Origin: Mastacembelus armatus
Taxonomy: Eukaryota; Chordata; Actinopteri; Synbranchiformes; Mastacembelidae
DNA length: 64,000 nt
Assembly: GCF_900324485.2 (NCBI RefSeq)
Contig: NC_046654.1
Span: 11,266,562-11,330,561, forward strand
Direction: 5' to 3'
The notes below the pieces were generated by a model that saw nothing but the letters and a program-made list of their open reading frames with translations, searched no databases and had not been told where the DNA came from. The translations under genes were made by a program, and so were the position numbers. Shown here in pieces: positions 1 to 12,806 of the stretch (position 1 is its first letter; each line of letters opens with the position of its first letter).

Positions 1-2495
1 ATGGATATGACTTTTACCGTGATACAACCAAATTGCATATATGAGAGACCTGTCTGATAATTAACAATAACCACCTTCATTTCTTCAATTGTCATTTCTA
101 TGGCTGCATCTCCAGGATAAACACCCACAAACTGATATTTAACCTAAAGGCATACAGATACCCATAAGGGTTTTTTTTTTTTCAATTTGGACAAAACGCT
201 CTACACTGCAAAGAACAGAGTGGCTAGTTCGTGTAATTCTTGACAGCTTTTTAGAAATCCTATAAACATTCTTGATGTGATGCTGTCATTGCATGAGTAA
301 GTGGGCTGAGATGCTTGAAGTCGCCCTCGTCTCTGCAGCCAAGGGCGATGAGCCATTCGGCTCTCAGGTCTTATGTAATGCTAGGGGACGGGCTGTCAGT
401 GGGAAAGCAATCAGGCATTGTGTCATTGATTTCAAACACTGACCATTGGGTTATAACCATCATCGGCCCTTGTCAAATGATTTGAAAGCAAGAGGGAAAC
501 ACATTGACCTGATTTAGCAGTAAAATATCCACAGAAGATCACTTTATTTAGTCTCAGCACACAACATGTTTTCCTTTACAGCGGTGGATGAGATCCAGTT
601 TACAAAGAGTGTGTGCTTACAGTATATTAACTCTACTGTGTTTAGTGTTTTTTTGGTTGAAGGATAGGCTAGGTGAAGTCATTGCTGTTCAGTAGCAGCT
701 GGTAATGATGAGGTAGACAGTGACACACCCAATATGTACAGAGCTGGATGTTAATGGGATAACATGCCAGTTGTCAGTCATGCCCGCTAAATAGATCTAA
801 TGTCGTGTAATTGAAAACAGAAACATGGAGAACAACAACCTGCATAGGGCTGTGTACAGATACTAAGAAAAGAGCCACTATAAATAATACACCACCTACA
901 CAGTCATCTAACAAACATTACACCTGTGTGCTAGAAAGTAGAGAGCAAACAGATTATGCAGGGATAAAATAGCTCAATAGAAAACGCTGCACAGATCCAT
1001 ATTTGTATATTTGTGATAAAACTTGGTAAAAAGCAAATCAGTTTTCTTGTACTGGGTTGATTAACTAAAAATTCACACAAAGCTAATATATCTGGAGGGT
1101 ACGTGGTACACTGCATTTGAAAAAAAAATCCATGCTCTTTAACTAAACAAACATTACATAATATAAAAATAAACTTTATAAATGTAAACTCAGACTAAAG
1201 CGATAATAGCCACGTGTCAGCAGCTTGGATTTACGGTTGTATGGTGTTATCCTCTAATATTTGGCGCACTGTTGCTAAGTTACTTGGCATTATGACCATG
1301 AATGTAAATAACAGATGAAGATGATACATGGATCCGACAGTAATGCACATACTGGATGTTTGCACACAGTATCTCTGTATAATGTGTTCTGTATTAATAA
1401 GTTAGAGGACAATCAATCGATCAAATTAGTTTTCGTGTCATAATCCAAAACACATGTGCTCTTTCAACTTCACTCATATGTAGAGGTGTGTTGGAAAAAT
1501 ACATGCCCTCTGCTAAAGCTGTGATAACACTACATTTGTATCCACAACAACACAGTCAATAATCATCACTGAGAAAAGCAATTACAGTACAACAAAAACT
1601 ACTTTACACTAACAATGACGGGAAACTAATAGCCAAGAAACAAAGATGTTATTCCTCCAGGATGCCCTTTACCTTTAAACTCTAGAGGTTACATAACAGT
1701 CTATTAGTTAGAGTTTAACAGTCAGGTGAAGCCTATTGAAATACACACCATGTTCAATAAGGTGCACGTGGACGTCTAACAGTCATAGATCACTGAAGAA
1801 AGCTATCAAAGAGGATAACAGTTCTTGTCAGTATCACAAAGTCACACACAAAAAGAGGTGTAATAATGTGCAGTATTACTAAAAACACAGTAATGGTTGT
1901 GATTAAGGTGATAGGATTTTTTTTTTTTTTTTATAAAATCACATTGCTTTGTCCTAAATGTTTTAACATGTGTTTTAAAGTATCACTGTGTTCCAGTTAG
2001 ATAGAGAGCTGCCGATCTGGCCACAGTAACCATCACAGTTTAAGTAGTGTGTGATGCCTAAATAGTATTTCTAGATTTTCACAATTGTGCAACTCTTTTA
2101 AAATACATCACAAAGACCACTATAGTCACTGTTATTATTTGTGTAGATAATTAAAAGTCATTATATACAAAAAGACTCAACAGTTATCCTTTTTCTCAGA
2201 GTGAGGAGCTCAGATTGCAGGTCAAGGTAGAGAAGAACCAAAAGTGGCTGGTTCAGCTCCTCACTGCTGTACACCAGCATCATCTAATAGCAAAGAAAAT
2301 AAACTCTGTAATTGGTTGATCCAATTGCTAAGTGTAATCACACTGTGTATTCACTACACTTATACTATGCAACCCAACTCACAGAGCTAATGCATAGTGG
2401 CCAAAACCACAATGCCGCAAGTTACATAACCTTATTCCATGGCAACCATGTTGAGTGATTTGACAGCAACTGCTCAGCAGCCCCCACTTTGCGTC
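1..2495. other. Intergenic and probable ngb 3' flank, no gene seen
   Basis: AT-rich DNA without any reading frame that resembles a protein and without a recognisable repeat. It should include the 3' UTR of the minus-strand neuroglobin gene at its right end. Homopolymer T runs lie near 171-182 and 1919-1932. Nothing else stands out. Confidence 0.6.
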
Positions 2496-3636
2496 TCAGT
2501 CGGCCTTGTCCTCGCCATTTTTGGCCCACCCTCGGCTCATGGCTGCTACCACGAAGCTGTACATGTTGAGCCAGGCTTGACGCAGCGGCGCTGTGTAGTC
2601 CTGGCCCAGACTGCACTGCAGCATGTAGAGAAGGGACTCACCCACCACCTGAAAAAGTCAAAACAAACAATAACACAAACACACAGAAAACATTTTTTTT
2701 TTTTTCCACAGTTCATCCACTTGTGAAATTGCTTTTTGAGGGTTGTACTATGAAACATTGGTCCTACAGTGAATGACTGTGTGTTGACTCCCACAGCCTG
2801 ATGCTTCTTTCCAAGGTTGAACAGAAAGTCCTCCAAGGAGTGCAGGTCATCCAGGTGGCTCACAGCTGCATCGATCACAAGCATCACCTGTGTGCACAGA
2901 TGCATGTAGGGGATGCACGTATACAAGAAAAGTTTGCACAAGGAAAAACCACAACCACTTTAAATGTATTTGTAATGGTCACTGCGGTAAATGGCGCTCA
3001 CCTTGGTGACATGTTCCAGGAACTCTGGGCTGGAGAGGCAGTCTTGTGTGGAGCCACAGTTTGAACTGTAGTGGAAAAGACTGAGGAGCGCAGGGTCCAG
3101 CTCAAACAGTCTACCACAGACAAATGCCACACTTTTTTTCAGAGGAGCATGCAGACAGCACGGGTGCCAGACATCCACACAGGCATAGAATCAATCTATA
3201 AATCATACATCTACAAAGCTCTCCTGCTAGTGTCTGATTTAGCGGCAGCTGTCTCAAAGTAAATTGTGGATTATTGCAGTCTGTCGCCAAGCAACAAGTT
3301 AAGCCTCCGGTGCCTGCATGGTGAAAGTGTGTGGCGAGGGATCCAGCTTGACTGTCTCTCCATACCTGGGTTACATATTCTACCACAGCTATTACGAAAT
3401 TCCACAGAAGCTAGAACATCTATTAATTATGCATAAAGTGTTATTAGAATTCAGGTTAATTAAGGGATAACTTTCCTCCCTTATAAGTCACTTTATGTCT
3501 TACTCTGTCTGAATCATGCTGCTTGTGAAGGGCATTACCTGGAAAACATGATGACACCGTGAGGAACTTTGTTCTTGCCCAGACTCTCCCAGCTCCCTCT
3601 TATCAGCTCCTTGTCTTTTCCTGACAGCTTCTCCAT
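2496..3636 (-). CDS. ngb: Neuroglobin, 4 coding exons
   Basis: Neuroglobin is a hexacoordinate heme globin of neurons and retina that binds O2 and NO and has proposed redox and anti-apoptotic roles. Minus-strand exons are 3539-3636, 3002-3110, 2768-2887 and 2496-2648, all with GT-AG borders, and they encode 159 residues, the usual length in fish. The protein starts [16 protein letters not shown]. The distal E7 histidine is residue 66 (in SPEFLEH) and the proximal F8 histidine is residue 98 (in [10 protein letters not shown]). Two CD-region cysteines at 51 and 57 could form the redox-sensing disulfide known in human neuroglobin. The third of the three introns falls after the F8 helix, and the one interrupting the E helix (after HVTK) is the neuroglobin-specific E11-type intron, which supports neuroglobin over cytoglobin. 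The frame stays open upstream to an in-frame ATG at 3768, but family comparison favours the ATG at 3636. Confidence 0.95.
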
Positions 3637-6114
3637 CCTGAACCCAGGCTGCAAACACAAGGCAAGTTCTTCTGGAGGGGAAACACACAACTCCTCTACA
3701 GGACAAGAGGGTTCAGTTTGAGGAAAGCCATAGCACTCGAGTGAATCCACAGACAAAACCTTCGTCAACCCACCTGGAAAACAAAGTGGAGCATCAATTT
3801 GCTAATACTGTTTCAGGAGGGGGACATGTCTACACAAACATATGACTCCCAGGCAAATATACTGTACCTTCTTGAGGTCAGTCTTCCCTCTGAACTTCTT
3901 CTGCTGCAGCCAGGCTGGGGGGCTGTCTGTATGTGTGTATTTTGTATGTGTGCAGGCAGCAGCCTTGCCTGACACTGCACTTGCTCTCTCTTTCCCCGGC
4001 CCACGGTGCAGTCGGGGAGACAAGTTCTGCCACGCTCTTATCTGTCACACTGGCTGCTATCTCTCCCCCTTTCTGTTTGCCTCTTGATATGCTCTCTCTC
4101 CAGCACTGTGGATATTATTCATGCCACTAAAGGAAACGAGGGGATGCGGCGAGCCACAGCTCCTCCTGCAGGCGAAGACTAAAATACATAGACTTAACAG
4201 GCACACACTATACTTGGCCTTTGCACTTTGAGTTTGTAATAAATGAAATTCACACAAGCAAGAAATTAGGATGAACAACAAAAAATCTAGAAAACACAAC
4301 ATCAGCATCTTGTAAACTGCAATGACCAAAGCAGGTGAAGTCCATTTGAGGCCTGTGTCATTTATTCTAGGGCGTGTCCTCAACTGCCTACATTTGCAAC
4401 CCAAGCATTTCCAGAATTAAATGTGTGGGAATTTTAATATCCTACAGCAGCTAGAATAATAAGAGACCTGAATGCACCACCTTGGTGAAATTATATTGTT
4501 CATCTGCTAAATAGAGCCACTCCTCAAACAGCGTGATCATAACATTCAGTGGCCAAGTGCACAGCCTCTCATTAATCTAAATAAGATGTGTTTATTCCCT
4601 TTCTCAGCCTCCACACACATCCGAGACCACACTTTGTTTAAATTGATGTCACAGGCGTCTGCTCCCTCATGCATTTCACAGAAGCAGGTTCCCACTCGGA
4701 AATTATCTAACAGGTTGGGAGAGATTGGTTTCAGCCGTGCACAGGGAATCAGAGGTGCGCAGCAATCTCTTCAGGGACTACAAGGCAGAGTGGGGAGGGA
4801 TAAATGGTTCCCATGACAACCTGACAGGATGGAGCCCTTGAAGCTTTGTCATGTGATGTTTGAGGGAAGGGACAGATTAATTATTACATCTACTCTATAA
4901 GATGTATTATACAACGCTTAGCTTTTCCACATCTATACATTTCTTTTGGATTAAAGTGGATCATCCTATGCTTAGCTGAACTACCGTTAAACCTAGACAA
5001 TACTAATGAATACTGTTACTCTAACCAATTCACTAAAGATCTTTTATTGAAAAGAATTACATTTACTATATTAAACTCTGCATTGAGCATTTTAAACAAG
5101 CAATTAAGATGAATCATTTAAGAATCATTTTTAATATTGCTGAGCTGAAGTGCCAACATTGACTTCAACAGCATGACACAGAAAAGCAACTGTATAGTAT
5201 ACAATGATGTCTCCATGATGACCTTCTGATTGTGATTATACACCATACATATTCAAACATTTCAATGTGGTTTGTAAGTAAAAATTATCTTTCAGATTCC
5301 TGGAAGTCAGCTGTCTAAGCATAAGCATATAGTGGATGACAGTGTACAAGTGTTTGATGTGGAGCTATGGGCTTTGAGCAGACCACTGAACTAGTCTGTG
5401 GGAATGCAGATGCACAGCTGTAGAAATAACTGGGAACTTTAACTCGGCCATCTGAGAAAGGCCCATGTCAGACATATCTGCCTTTCAGGGCCTGTAAAAT
5501 TAAAAATCTATAGATTTATTCAAATTTTAACTAATGACAATAACATACACCTAAGATGGCAAATGGCCAATGGCAAATAAAATATCTCACCTCCATTTCC
5601 TATAGCAATCAGAAGCTTGTGAATTTAGAGTGGTAAAACACAAATTAATGTCCCAGACATGGTGGTCTAAGCTGGTATCCTCATTTTGTTTCTGAACTGT
5701 TCATTTAGGTAACCACATGTTCGTCATCATCTAAACTAAATTTAAACCTAATTACAGAGTTCATATTTTTTTAGGAACTATTGTCATAAAGCCTTTTTTA
5801 TTCTAACATCATTTTTTTGTGTATTTATTTTTATCAGTTTAATCCAATGAGAATAAAATATTAATTACATATAAAAGTAAACTTTTTTTTTAATTTCCGT
5901 CCAGTTGTAAAGCTTAACATTTGCAATTTTAAATCCCAGATGTTTTGTAAATTCATCATAATTTATACTTACTTATTTATACTTATACTTGCACATCTTA
6001 AACTATCAAGCGTTTGGTGCGGATAGTTAGCCATGACATGAATCATTTTTGAGGACAGTGTTGTTTTCTAGCGGAGAGGCCACAAAAAACTCTGTGCCGC
6101 CTGAACCTTTTTGA
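3637..6114. other. ngb upstream region and fam161b 3' flank
   Basis: About 2.5 kb with no gene-like coding signal. The left part should hold the ngb promoter and 5' UTR, and the right part the fam161b 3' UTR. A possible minus-strand poly(A) signal (TTTATT on the plus strand) lies near 5824, about 290 bases past the fam161b stop. I see no clear repeat. Confidence 0.5.
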
Positions 6115-9100
6115 TCATTGCATTTCTTCCCCTTTGGACTTCACGCTCTCCTCTTCAACATCTTCAATTTTCTCCCCGTCGTCTGCATTTTCTTCCCTAA
6201 ATCAGACATGTTGGGTTAGAAAATGACTATATTGTAATTACATCAAACTTTTACTTGGCTACAGTATGTGTCTTTTCTTCACTAAAGACTGCAGGGCAAG
6301 CACAGAAAATTATGTAATGTAATATGGCCAAACCACATTAAGTCCTTGGCTCTGCAGAAGCAGTGCTATTCATAATTTTACCGGACACAGTGGGATTACA
6401 TAGTGGATGGACAAAACTTGCTATAAATTCTCACTTCGCATACCTGCTATGAATGCCATTTTCAGTGCTGCAGTCATTTACATCTGCATCGACCTCTGAT
6501 GTGGACGACGTTGACACTCCTTCACCATTTTCTTCAACAAACTGCTCCTTTAACCCAGCTTTCTTCAGCTTGTTCCTGTATGTCTGCTCTGCACGAGCCT
6601 TTGCATTTCTCTGCCAGTAAAAACTCAAAGCCATGGGTTTGGGGGTGTATGTCATTTACAATTTGATGTAACATTTAAGGTTTATGTCACTTACCTGTTT
6701 CACCCGTTCGAACAAATAAGGGCGTTCACTAACTCGTTCCTTTATGTCCCGTAAGTCTCTCATGTACTCTCTCATCCTTTGTTGGTCAGCTTCCCTTCAT
6801 GTAAGAGAAGATCATTTTTCAGCCACGTTGGCCGGCGTGTGTGGTTGCTGTGATGTGTGTGGGAAAGGCTATACAATTGCAATAATGAATGGTGCTTACG
6901 TGACCAGTACTGACCGATGGTGCTGCAGTTTTTCATTGTAAACATCTTTTAAGCTGCTGTGTGGGTCCAGCAACTTTGCATGAAGGGCAACTGTCTTCTT
7001 CATGTCCTGGGTCCTCATTTGGTACTTCCTCAGCCAGTCTGCACTCTCTTGATTCTTACTGTCCCTCATCTCCATTGACTTTCTGTAAAGGTACAAATAT
7101 ATGCAGAAAATTTGTACCAAGGAAAATTCTAATGTCCAAAGTTCAAAAGTCCTGTCAAAATAATCCTGTTCACCGTATGGCCATGCAGCGCTTCCTTGCA
7201 GCATCCGTGATGAATGTGGGGAGTGTGTCTGTGGACAGTGATGTTAAGGCCCCAAGTGACTTGCTTCTACTGAGATTGCTCATTTTTGGTACCTGTCAGT
7301 GAGAGGAAAAAAAAACATTTTATATAGCTGAAACGAATATGACTACAAACTGCATCAACTTTCAAATTTAAACTCTCCAGAGAAAATTTAAAATATAACA
7401 AATATTTAATTAAAAACTATAAGTATTGTACTCTGGTATACTGAATATTTACAGGTTTTACAGTCTGGCAGTGTGAGGTCAGTTGGGTGTTGTAGTTCTC
7501 CTAAAACACCTGGATTGCAAGTTTTATTCTTTTTCTGTAATATTCTCACTTTCCAAATTTTGACATTTCTAAAGTTTAAATGAATTTAATGATGTTAATC
7601 TCCCAGCATTTTAACTTCAGAATGAATTTACAGAAACCCTCTTTGCCGCACAGACCAGCTAGTTAAATTAGAAGACTCTACCCATAAATATAATTTTAGG
7701 CTGAACCAGATGATGTGTGAAAGGAAGTTAGGAAGAAACCCTCACTGATCACAACGTTTACTATACTAGTTTGGATTGGTGTTAATTACAGTTAGTCCTT
7801 CCTTAATTGCTGTTGGAATTATTTTTACCCTGCAACACCGCTGTGAACCATCCACCCAGGAAAAATTCAAGCGACATCCATAAAGCTTTTTTTAAGAAAT
7901 CTCAAAAAATATAGCAGTTTCCCATGATGAATATAAAGTGAACAAATGCTACAGTTGTACAGAAATGTAGAAATGAAGCTTGAGTTTAACTTCATAAACT
8001 AGAGGTAGAGATTTGAAATACTACTCTTTAAGGGAAGGGAAATTTTCTTCTTTGAAGATGGCCTGCTGTACATACTTAACATAACTCTACAGTTCCACAA
8101 CTGAGGAAAGTGGTCTAAACTGCATCAAAAATAACACACTGGGTACACAAGCACTTAACCCATCAAATAAATCTTTTATCATCAAACAAACTGCTCCCAA
8201 GAACACACAAAATAATGTGAAAGAAAAGGAATCTGACCTGCTTGAATTGCTTTGTCATATTTTTTTAAATGAACTCTTCTGAGTGTTGAGGAACCACAGG
8301 AACATTTAATTGACAATGATATTGTTGGCAAAAACCATGGGGTAAAACAGACCTTATTTGTCCCGTTGCTGCCATTTGGTGAACTCATAATTGTTTGTCA
8401 TCTTGAACATTTGGGGCTATAAGGAAAGATAGAGGCTTTCTGTCCTCCTTGGAAAAATAAAGGGTACTGACTTGATAAAGTGGTGGGTGGAGGTGTCTAA
8501 AACCATCCATCAAACAGAGAAGGTGTGAGAGACATCAAAAAAAGTGATGTATCACTATAACATGAAACCATCTGAGCCTAGTGATTTAGGGTCCTAGATG
8601 TCTCCTTATGTAATTCCTCTAGACACTGGCTCTTCTAGACAAATGTTATCTTTACATTTATATATTTGGAATATCTTTGAGAAAGAAAGTAAACCTCTGC
8701 CTACCATAAAAGCTACCTCTGAAGAATCTGCTGATCATGAAAACCATAAACCTTGAATTAAATTGAGAACAACATAAGATAATCTAACATCAGCACATAT
8801 TCTGAGAAAGAATTACCAGTTCAATTCCAGTGAAATAAATTATTAATTGAACACTGGCTGAAAAAAACTAAATATATTTTAAGTACTATACTTCTACAAT
8901 TATGAGGTATCTGTAATTTATTATTACATAGTATTTCCATTTTCTGCTATTTCATACTTTGACTTTACTATTGTACATTTAAGTGGCAAACATAATAATT
9001 TTACTCCACTACATTTATTTTATAACTTTAATTCTAGTTACTGTAACAAAAAAGACAGTATAATCAGTGGCACTCTGTACTTTTTCTGGTATATATTGAT

Positions 9101-11258
9101 TGATAATAAAATTTGTTATTATTATTATATATATTTGGCTGCTAATACTTTGGTACTTAAGTAAAATTTTGAATACCGACTTTTACTTGCAAAAACTAGT
9201 AAAGTACTTAAGTAAAAGATTTTTGGACATCTTGTACTAAAATAAATACCAAATAAATAAGAAAATGTTTTACCTGTGAGTTTTCAGGACTCATCTTACT
9301 TGACCTTGCAGGAAGCGCTGATGTCCTCAGAACAAAGGGCTGACACTTTGTCACATCTTTAGACTGCGTTTTTCTCAGCGTTTCTGTTTGTAAGGCCTTG
9401 TGCAGCCTGCTGAAATCTGGGACTTGATGGATGATTTTGGGCTGGAAGCTCGGCTTCTCATTCAGGAATCGCAGCTTTTCTTTCCTGGTGCGCTCAGAGG
9501 TGCGAAGTTTTGGGGCTCCAGATGCAGTGTGATTCTCCTGACCCACTGTTGTCTGAGTAGAGACTTTCCTGCACATCTTGTCCTGGTCTACACAGAATTA
9601 CAGTGAGATAAGGTAAGTGCTGTAGTCACTGTAAGCATAGTGGAGGTACTGAACACATGCATCCGATATAACACAATATTGATTAGATGGGTTACTAAAC
9701 GTTTAACGGTTCTTAATTCAAGACAATATGAAGAAGTGACTGTTGATTTGAGATCTACTGTTTTGTCACCACATCTACTGAATTTTATAAATGGTTTCAA
9801 GTAACAATACTCACTATTAACCATTAATCTAGATTATTTTTCTGATTAAGGGATTAATTAATCGGTGTATAAAATATCAGCCAATCAATCAACAGTCAAA
9901 CATAATATTTTCTGCAAAACCAAATGGCATTCAGTTAGCCATCACAGACAAGCATAAAATCCCCACATTTGAAAATTTGATGCCTGTAAATTTTGTTCAA
10001 CATTAACTCAAAGAAACATCAAAGGCCATAAATTTTGTGCCATTTAAATAACTGAATCATTTTTAATTTTATATACAACTGTGTTTGTGTTGTGGATAAA
10101 ATCAAGCTCAACTGATAGTTTGGTAAAATCTACATTTGTTTAAAATTTTAGACACACATAAAACATATACACAGGTCGGTTTAAAAAAATCACTGTCTTA
10201 AGTATTCAATTCAAACCTCTAAAAATGAAAGAATTTTAGAAAAAAAAACTTTTTTGGTTGAATTCTCACAACTGAATGATATGGAAGCTGAGACATAAGG
10301 TTAACACCCACAAGTTGGGAAACAGTGACCTATGTTGTTCTAAGTAGGAAAAATATTATGTATCTCCTAAACTCACCACCAACTTCAACCATTACACCAG
10401 ATACTTCAAAAATCAGAATCATATCATTTGAAGGGAAGCCCATCAACCCACCTTTCTGCTCAGATTCTGAGAAGTCCTTTTCTACTTTGTGATGAGCATT
10501 GTTTTTCTGACCCTGCGAGACTTGGTTAACCACGGCTATCAGCTTCTCCCTTTTCTCTCTTTCTCTCTCCAGGAAACTGAAAGGTTTTTGTAGGGAGAGC
10601 AAGAAGTTCTTCCTTTCCTCACGATCTTGCTTCCTCTCCTTCTCCCTCATCTCAATCATCTCCTGGTAGGGAGGTTGATTGACATGGTTAGGGACTGGGA
10701 GAGCACAGAACTTCTTCAGGCACTCAGCTTCATCTTCCTCCTCTTTGATCATCTGTGTTGTTTTACATAAAGTTAGCCCTTCACATTTCTGAGCCAGCAT
10801 AGAAGTCCTGACTGAACAATTACTCCTGTGTATTGAAGATACGCAGGCTGAAGAAGATGAATTAGGCATCCCTGACTTTCTGGGATGGTATGAAGTCTCT
10901 TTCCCTGAGGTGAGGGAAGATATGGAGGTGGATCTGCTAATTCTCATAATTCTGAAAAAACAGTAAATATCAAAAATACTTTTTCAAAATACATGTATCA
11001 TTATTAAAACAAAACAAAGAAGATTATAAAGGAAACCTACTTGGTCTGATGGTTAAGTTCATTGTTATCACCAGACTCTTGCTCTACATCTGTTGACAGG
11101 AGTGCATTCTGTTGAATCCTCCTCTCCAGTTCCTCTATCTGTTTCCTCTCTGTCTCCTGCAGCTGCTGTCTGAGAGTTTCACTAAGGGCTCTGAGCTGCT
11201 GTTGGAGCATTAGCTCCGATTTGAGTCCATCCTTAAGCAAAGTCTCCAGTTTCGACAT
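6115..11258 (-). CDS. fam161b: FAM161 family centrosomal/ciliary protein (FAM161B), 8 coding exons
   Basis: FAM161 proteins (UPF0564 domain) bind microtubules and sit at the centrosome and ciliary base; FAM161A mutations cause retinitis pigmentosa. Exons from the start are 11041-11258, 10452-10951, 9274-9587, 7174-7292, 6915-7082, 6695-6794, 6444-6610 and 6115-6196. They join in phase to 555 residues (human FAM161B is about 647). The N-terminus is a Gln/Glu-rich coiled coil (LRQQLQETERKQIEELERR). Exon 2 carries a basic, charged stretch (PYQEMIEMREKERKQDREER). Exon 3 has the family core with KPSFQPKIIHQVPDFSRLHK and PFVLRTSALPARSS. Later exons are helical and charged, and the C-terminus is acidic. 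I chose FAM161B over FAM161A because coq6, its neighbour in human, lies head-to-head next door. The product is not membrane-bound or secreted. Confidence 0.88.
8865..9236. repeat. Degenerate MITE-like teleost repeat (ACTTAAGTA family) in fam161b intron 3
   Basis: This AT-rich segment contains the hallmark phrases of a common teleost dispersed repeat: TTTTACTCCACTACATTTATTT, written here as the pieces 'tttactccactacattta' and 'tactttggtacttaagtaaa', followed by 'agtaaagtacttaagtaaaa' near 9200-9219. I know the family only by its sequence phrases and take it to be a non-autonomous DNA transposon. The copy is diverged and the ends are approximate. Confidence 0.6.
9820..10020 (+). repeat. Fragment of the 'GATTAATCGATTAATCG' teleost dispersed repeat (copy 1)
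   Basis: Within fam161b intron 2, 'gattaagggattaattaatc' and 'gtataaaatatcag' match the middle of a repeat very widespread in spiny-rayed fishes, and 'aaatccccacatttgaaaat' matches its later part. Three more copies lie in this window (about 11838-11985, 32943-33075 and 42966-43245). Probably a non-autonomous DNA transposon; boundaries are approximate. Confidence 0.6.
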
Positions 11259-11517
11259 ATTTTTCCAACCTGTGAAACTAACAACAGGGGGAGTAAAGTA
11301 AAGACAAACTGAATTTGTTTACTCCTGTAAATAAAGTTATTTTGTCGTGTTGAAATTCCTTTCTTTCTACATTATAAATTTAATTTGACCATTTCTTTGC
11401 TTCAACAAAAACATAAACTAAAATGTAAACTGTGACCAAATATTGCACATTTGATTATCAAACATGAAACAAGAAAGACCTTAAATACTACCTACCCCCC
11501 TGCATCACAGACATGTG

Positions 11518-11518
<1 letters not shown>

Positions 11519-11549
<31 letters not shown>
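11519..11549. repeat. (CA)n microsatellite
   Basis: Perfect dinucleotide run of about 15 units upstream of the fam161b start codon. Confidence 0.95.
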
Positions 11550-11551
<2 letters not shown>

Positions 11552-11773
11552 GAGAATAGACTTGCACAATGCCATTCTCTTTACATGTTCTTAAATTAAA
11601 TTAAAATGATCTAGTTTCAAATATAATTATTAGTCAATTAATTGATCAAGTTACAATAACATTAACTGGCAGCAATATTTGATATGATATAATGTGATTG
11701 TTCATTTATATATGTTTTTAAACACAAATGCACATATTCCAGCTTATATATATGTATATGTGCTTATTTTCTT

Positions 11774-11821
11774 TAAGATAAGATAACATAAACGTTGTTA
11801 ATCCCAGAAGAGAAATTCAAG
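11774..11821 (-). mobile_element. LINE-type 3' tail fragment ending in (GATA)n
   Basis: Read on the minus strand, the segment gives CTTGAATTTCTCTTCTGGGA followed by a TTATCTTATCTT tail. This is the typical 3' terminus of teleost non-LTR retrotransposons. Only the tail is present. It abuts another dispersed repeat (11838-11985). The exact clade (L2-like or other) cannot be fixed from so little sequence. Confidence 0.55.
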
Positions 11822-11837
11822 TTTTAATTGTTCCTGA

Positions 11838-11985
11838 TGGTAAACTGAATATCTTTGGGTTTGAACCATTTACTGAACAAAATACACAATTTAAATACGT
11901 CACCATTGGCACTGGGAATCTGTGAAAGGCTTTCTTTTTTTTTTTTACAATTTTCTTTTACATTTTGTAGACCAGGCCACTTATC
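11838..11985 (-). repeat. 'GATTAATCG' family dispersed repeat (copy 2, reverse)
   Basis: In reverse orientation relative to copy 1, 'aaactgaatatctttgggtt', 'acgtcaccattggcactggg' and 'acattttgtagacca' follow the family order. A T-run interrupts it near 11935-11946. It lies between fam161b and coq6. Confidence 0.6.
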
Positions 11986-12187
11986 CATTATTAAAGGGCA
12001 AACAATAATGAATGTTGTTCTAATCTTAAACACAATATATTTTCTGGTTTTCTACATTTTATATCATTACATTTGGGTTTTAGCCTGTTAGTTTTACCAT
12101 GATATACTATTGTTTTGATAAGACATAACATTATAAACAAAGACACAAGAACGTGACGTAGACTCCACCTCCAGTTTGTGTAAACAG

Positions 12188-12201
12188 GTTGCTACGGCAA
12201 C
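12188..12201. promoter_or_regulatory. RFX X-box-like palindrome GTTGCTACGGCAAC
   Basis: The 14-mer fits the RFX X-box layout of two half-sites (GTTGCT and CGGCAAC, nearly mirror images around a short centre); the ideal site is GTTGCCATGGCAAC. RFX factors drive ciliary genes in animals, and fam161b is a centrosome/cilium gene read away from this site. The motif match is seen; its use is inferred. Confidence 0.6.
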
Positions 12202-12806
12202 CAGACCATGTAAGCTAACTTTTAGCCTTAGCTAAGTAAAGTTTCTACACGTAATTTATTTACTTTATTAATTGTGCACAGCCGCGATGTTTTTCTCATT
12301 CTGCAACACGAAACCACACAAACTAATAAATAACTGACACCTCTTACCCGCTAAAAGACGAGTAGTTTGGGGAAATTGTTCTCGGCACCAAAGCGTCCTC
12401 CAAACTCGTAGCTAGCTAGCTCATAACAGCTAACTATATGTAAAGTTATATATCCACTGACAAGACACGCTGGAGCTTATTTGGTGAGCTAAGGCTGCTG
12501 ATATAAAGTGGACAGTCTTGTTAATACATGGTTTTGGTAGCATCAGCGCTGTTTGTGGACAGAGAAGGCAAACACCAGCCGCAGCCGCGACGTCTTCTGT
12601 GATTGGCCAGGAATCCGGAAGTAGTTCCTCTGGAGCGCTTGTCAACATAGCATGGCTGGATGACAGAAGGGACATAGTTGGTCTTATTAGGAGACATTCA
12701 AGAGGAAACGTGTGTCTGATCGCTATATTCAGACTTCGGAGTTGGATTGTTTTCTCTTGTTTAACGTAGGGCTTGTCCCATATCGAGACAGAGTGAAGAC
12801 AGAATA

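Larger units (their letters stand above)
11259..12806. promoter_or_regulatory. Head-to-head intergenic region of fam161b and coq6
   Basis: About 1.5 kb separates the two start codons and must contain both promoters. The left half holds a (CA)n run, a LINE tail and a dispersed repeat. The right half (about 12120-12800) is less AT-rich and repeat-free, contains an X-box-like palindrome at 12188-12201 and CG-containing motifs, and is the likely shared promoter. That would give fam161b a long 5' UTR or an untranslated first exon. Confidence 0.6.

Noticed and set aside
12518-12769. Upstream frame before coq6
   Set aside because: It lies in the probable 5' UTR/promoter, is not in frame with coq6 and resembles nothing known.
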